From Planctomycetales bacterium (GTDB lineage: Bacteria; Planctomycetota; Planctomycetia; Isosphaerales; Isosphaeraceae), in assembly GCA_027435495.1 (NCBI GenBank), contig DAHZZC010000589.1:1-5845 (forward strand): 5,845 nt of DNA, given 5' to 3'. The notes under the pieces were generated by a model that saw nothing but the letters and a program-made list of their open reading frames with translations, made no database searches and was not told the origin of the DNA. Shown piece after piece: positions 5,192 to 5,845 of this stretch. The translations under genes and the position numbers were made by a program. Position 1 is the first letter of the stretch, and the number at the start of each line of letters is the position of its first letter.

Positions 5192-5497
5192 TCAGGCGCC
5201 GGACGATTCGGGCTGTTTCGTCTGCTGGGCCTTGGCGATCGCCGCGTTGTACGAACGGGCGAGCCGGCTCTTGCGGCGGGCGGCGGTGTTCGGGTGCAAG
5301 ACGCGCCGTGCTCCTGCCTTATCGATCTTGGCCGCCGCCTGTTTGAAGGATTCGGCGGCCTTGTCGAGGTCGTTCGAGGCGACCTCCTCGAGTGTCCGCT
5401 TCATCAGCGTTTTGATGACCTTCTTCGTGATTCGATTGTGCATGCGGCGTTTCAGGCTCTGCCGCAGACGCTTTTCGGCCGAAGGAGAATTAGGCAT
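5192..5497 (-). CDS. rpsT: 30S ribosomal protein S20
   Basis: S20 binds 16S rRNA early in small-subunit assembly and forms a three-helix bundle. The 101-residue product shows the family pattern: MPNSPSAEKRLRQSLKRRMH at the N-terminus (E. coli MANIKSAKKR...), the basic first helix continuing to about residue 38, and the conserved C-terminal block RRVLHPNTAARRKSRLAR (64-81; E. coli KGLIHKNKAARHKANL). It is somewhat longer than the 87-residue E. coli protein because of a polar tail after residue 90. The ATG at 5497 has only a weak GGA seven bases upstream, which is not unusual for S20, whose translation is poor and self-regulated in E. coli. A hairpin lies in the presumed leader. The endonuclease III-like gene follows at 61 bases. 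I see no promoter of good quality directly upstream, so transcription from the preceding TPR gene is possible. Confidence 0.96.
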   Translation of the reverse strand: MPNSPSAEKRLRQSLKRRMHNRITKKVIKTLMKRTLEEVASNDLDKAAESFKQAAAKIDKAGARRVLHPNTAARRKSRLARSYNAAIAKAQQTKQPESSGA

Positions 5498-5531
5498 GGT
5501 TTCCGGATCGTTCTCGATGATTGATGCGCAC

Positions 5532-5547
5532 GACGCCTCCCGGCGTC
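5532..5547. other. Perfect hairpin in the presumed rpsT leader
   Basis: GACGCC (5532-5537), loop TCCC and GGCGTC (5542-5547) form a perfect six-base-pair stem with a tetraloop. In minus-strand RNA the loop is GGGA and two further G-U pairs extend it to eight. It lies 34 bases before the rpsT start codon and is not followed by a T tract. It may be a leader structure, or the 3' end of the upstream TPR transcript. Confidence 0.35.
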
Positions 5548-5598
5548 ACCGAGGGAGCATTCGGCACGGGAGCTCACGCTATGGTTCATCAGCGATCT

Positions 5599-5612
5599 TC
5601 GCCCGATGGCGA
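5599..5612. other. Short hairpin between the TPR gene and rpsT
   Basis: TCGCC (5599-5603), loop CGAT and GGCGA (5608-5612) form a five-base-pair stem about 40 bases past the TPR stop codon on the minus strand. It lies within the 155-base gap and could help end that transcript, but no T tract follows. Chance is possible in GC-rich DNA. Confidence 0.2.
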
Positions 5613-5652
5613 CCGCCCCTGGCCCCTCAACAAGATACCACGGACAGGGCGA

Positions 5653-5845
5653 TCAGATCAAGCGACGCAGCCGATCGGCAGCGTCCTGATACTTGTAATC
5701 GACAGCGAGAACCTCGTTGTAATGCTCTTCGGCGGCCTCGCGATTGCTGAGCGACTCATTGACCCGACCGAGTCGGTAATGGAGGGCGAGAAAGTTTTCC
5801 TTGTCCTCCGGCTCGAGAAGTTTGATAGCTTCTTTGTAATTGCGC
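5653..5845 (-). CDS. C-terminal part of a TPR-repeat protein (truncated by window edge)
   Basis: The minus strand is open from the window edge (first whole codon 5842-5844) to a TGA at 5653-5655, giving the last 63 residues of a larger protein. The fragment reads as two tetratricopeptide-like units. The first shows ALHYRLGRVNESLSNREAAE, with the TPR spacing of small residues and the Y/L/A pattern. It continues into EHYNEVLAVDYKYQDAADRLRRL, a usual closing TPR helix. TPR arrays are protein-binding scaffolds; the partner and the rest of the architecture lie outside the window. Codon use matches the neighbouring genes. A 155-base gap separates it from rpsT on the same strand. The TPR call is firm in pattern; the function is unknown. 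Confidence 0.85.
   Translation of the reverse strand, partial: RNYKEAIKLLEPEDKENFLALHYRLGRVNESLSNREAAEEHYNEVLAVDYKYQDAADRLRRLI

Noticed and set aside
5232..5750. 172-codon plus-strand frame across rpsT and its leader
   Set aside because: It lies opposite the unmistakable S20 gene.
1..5845. CRISPR array, insertion sequence, tRNA, rRNA or phage attachment site
   Set aside because: No regularly spaced repeats, transposase, terminal repeats, cloverleaf pattern or integrase were seen on either strand.

Overview
The window looks like chromosomal DNA of a planctomycete, probably of the Isosphaeraceae type. The grounds are high GC, coding strands with GC-rich third codon positions, and an ExbB-ExbD-ExbD gene set followed by a lineage-type secreted protein. 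A CxxC/CxxC mini zinc ribbon protein and short Pro-rich secreted proteins of unknown function also fit. This assignment is inference; no marker here fixes the species.

Layout, left to right. Positions 1-229 hold a possible tail of an upstream plus-strand gene of unknown function. A plausible sigma70-type promoter (249-276) precedes a tight plus-strand operon at 302-3224. The operon encodes an ExbB/TolQ/MotA-family proton channel subunit, two different ExbD/TolR-family subunits, and a signal-peptide-bearing, single-pass membrane protein of unknown function. The last three genes are joined by ATGA stop/start overlaps. Converging on it is a small minus-strand zinc ribbon protein (3252-3578) with a good promoter at 3678-3707. 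An AT-richer, apparently non-coding stretch (3579-3959) separates that gene from a plus-strand, Pro-rich secreted protein (3960-4430). This protein meets a minus-strand endonuclease III-like protein (4432-5130) tail to tail, with one base between the two stop codons. Upstream of that, on the same strand, lie rpsT (ribosomal protein S20, 5192-5497) and the C-terminal end of a TPR protein (5653-5845, cut by the window edge).

How the genes work together. The exb-like operon should encode an inner-membrane, proton-motive-force-driven motor: an ExbB ring around ExbD helices. Both ExbD proteins keep the essential membrane aspartate, so a mixed ExbD pair is possible. No TonB or TolA partner lies in the window. 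The translationally coupled fourth gene, with a periplasmic domain and one C-terminal membrane helix, is the best local candidate for an accessory or output component. The minus-strand TPR, rpsT and endonuclease III-like genes are mostly housekeeping. The endonuclease III-like protein is unusual in lacking the catalytic lysine and the fourth iron-sulfur cysteine.

The items most worth a second look are the ExbB-ExbD-ExbD-membrane protein cassette, the moved acidic residue in the ExbB-like channel helix, the incomplete iron-sulfur motif coinciding with a strong inverted repeat, and the 3579-3959 intergenic region.
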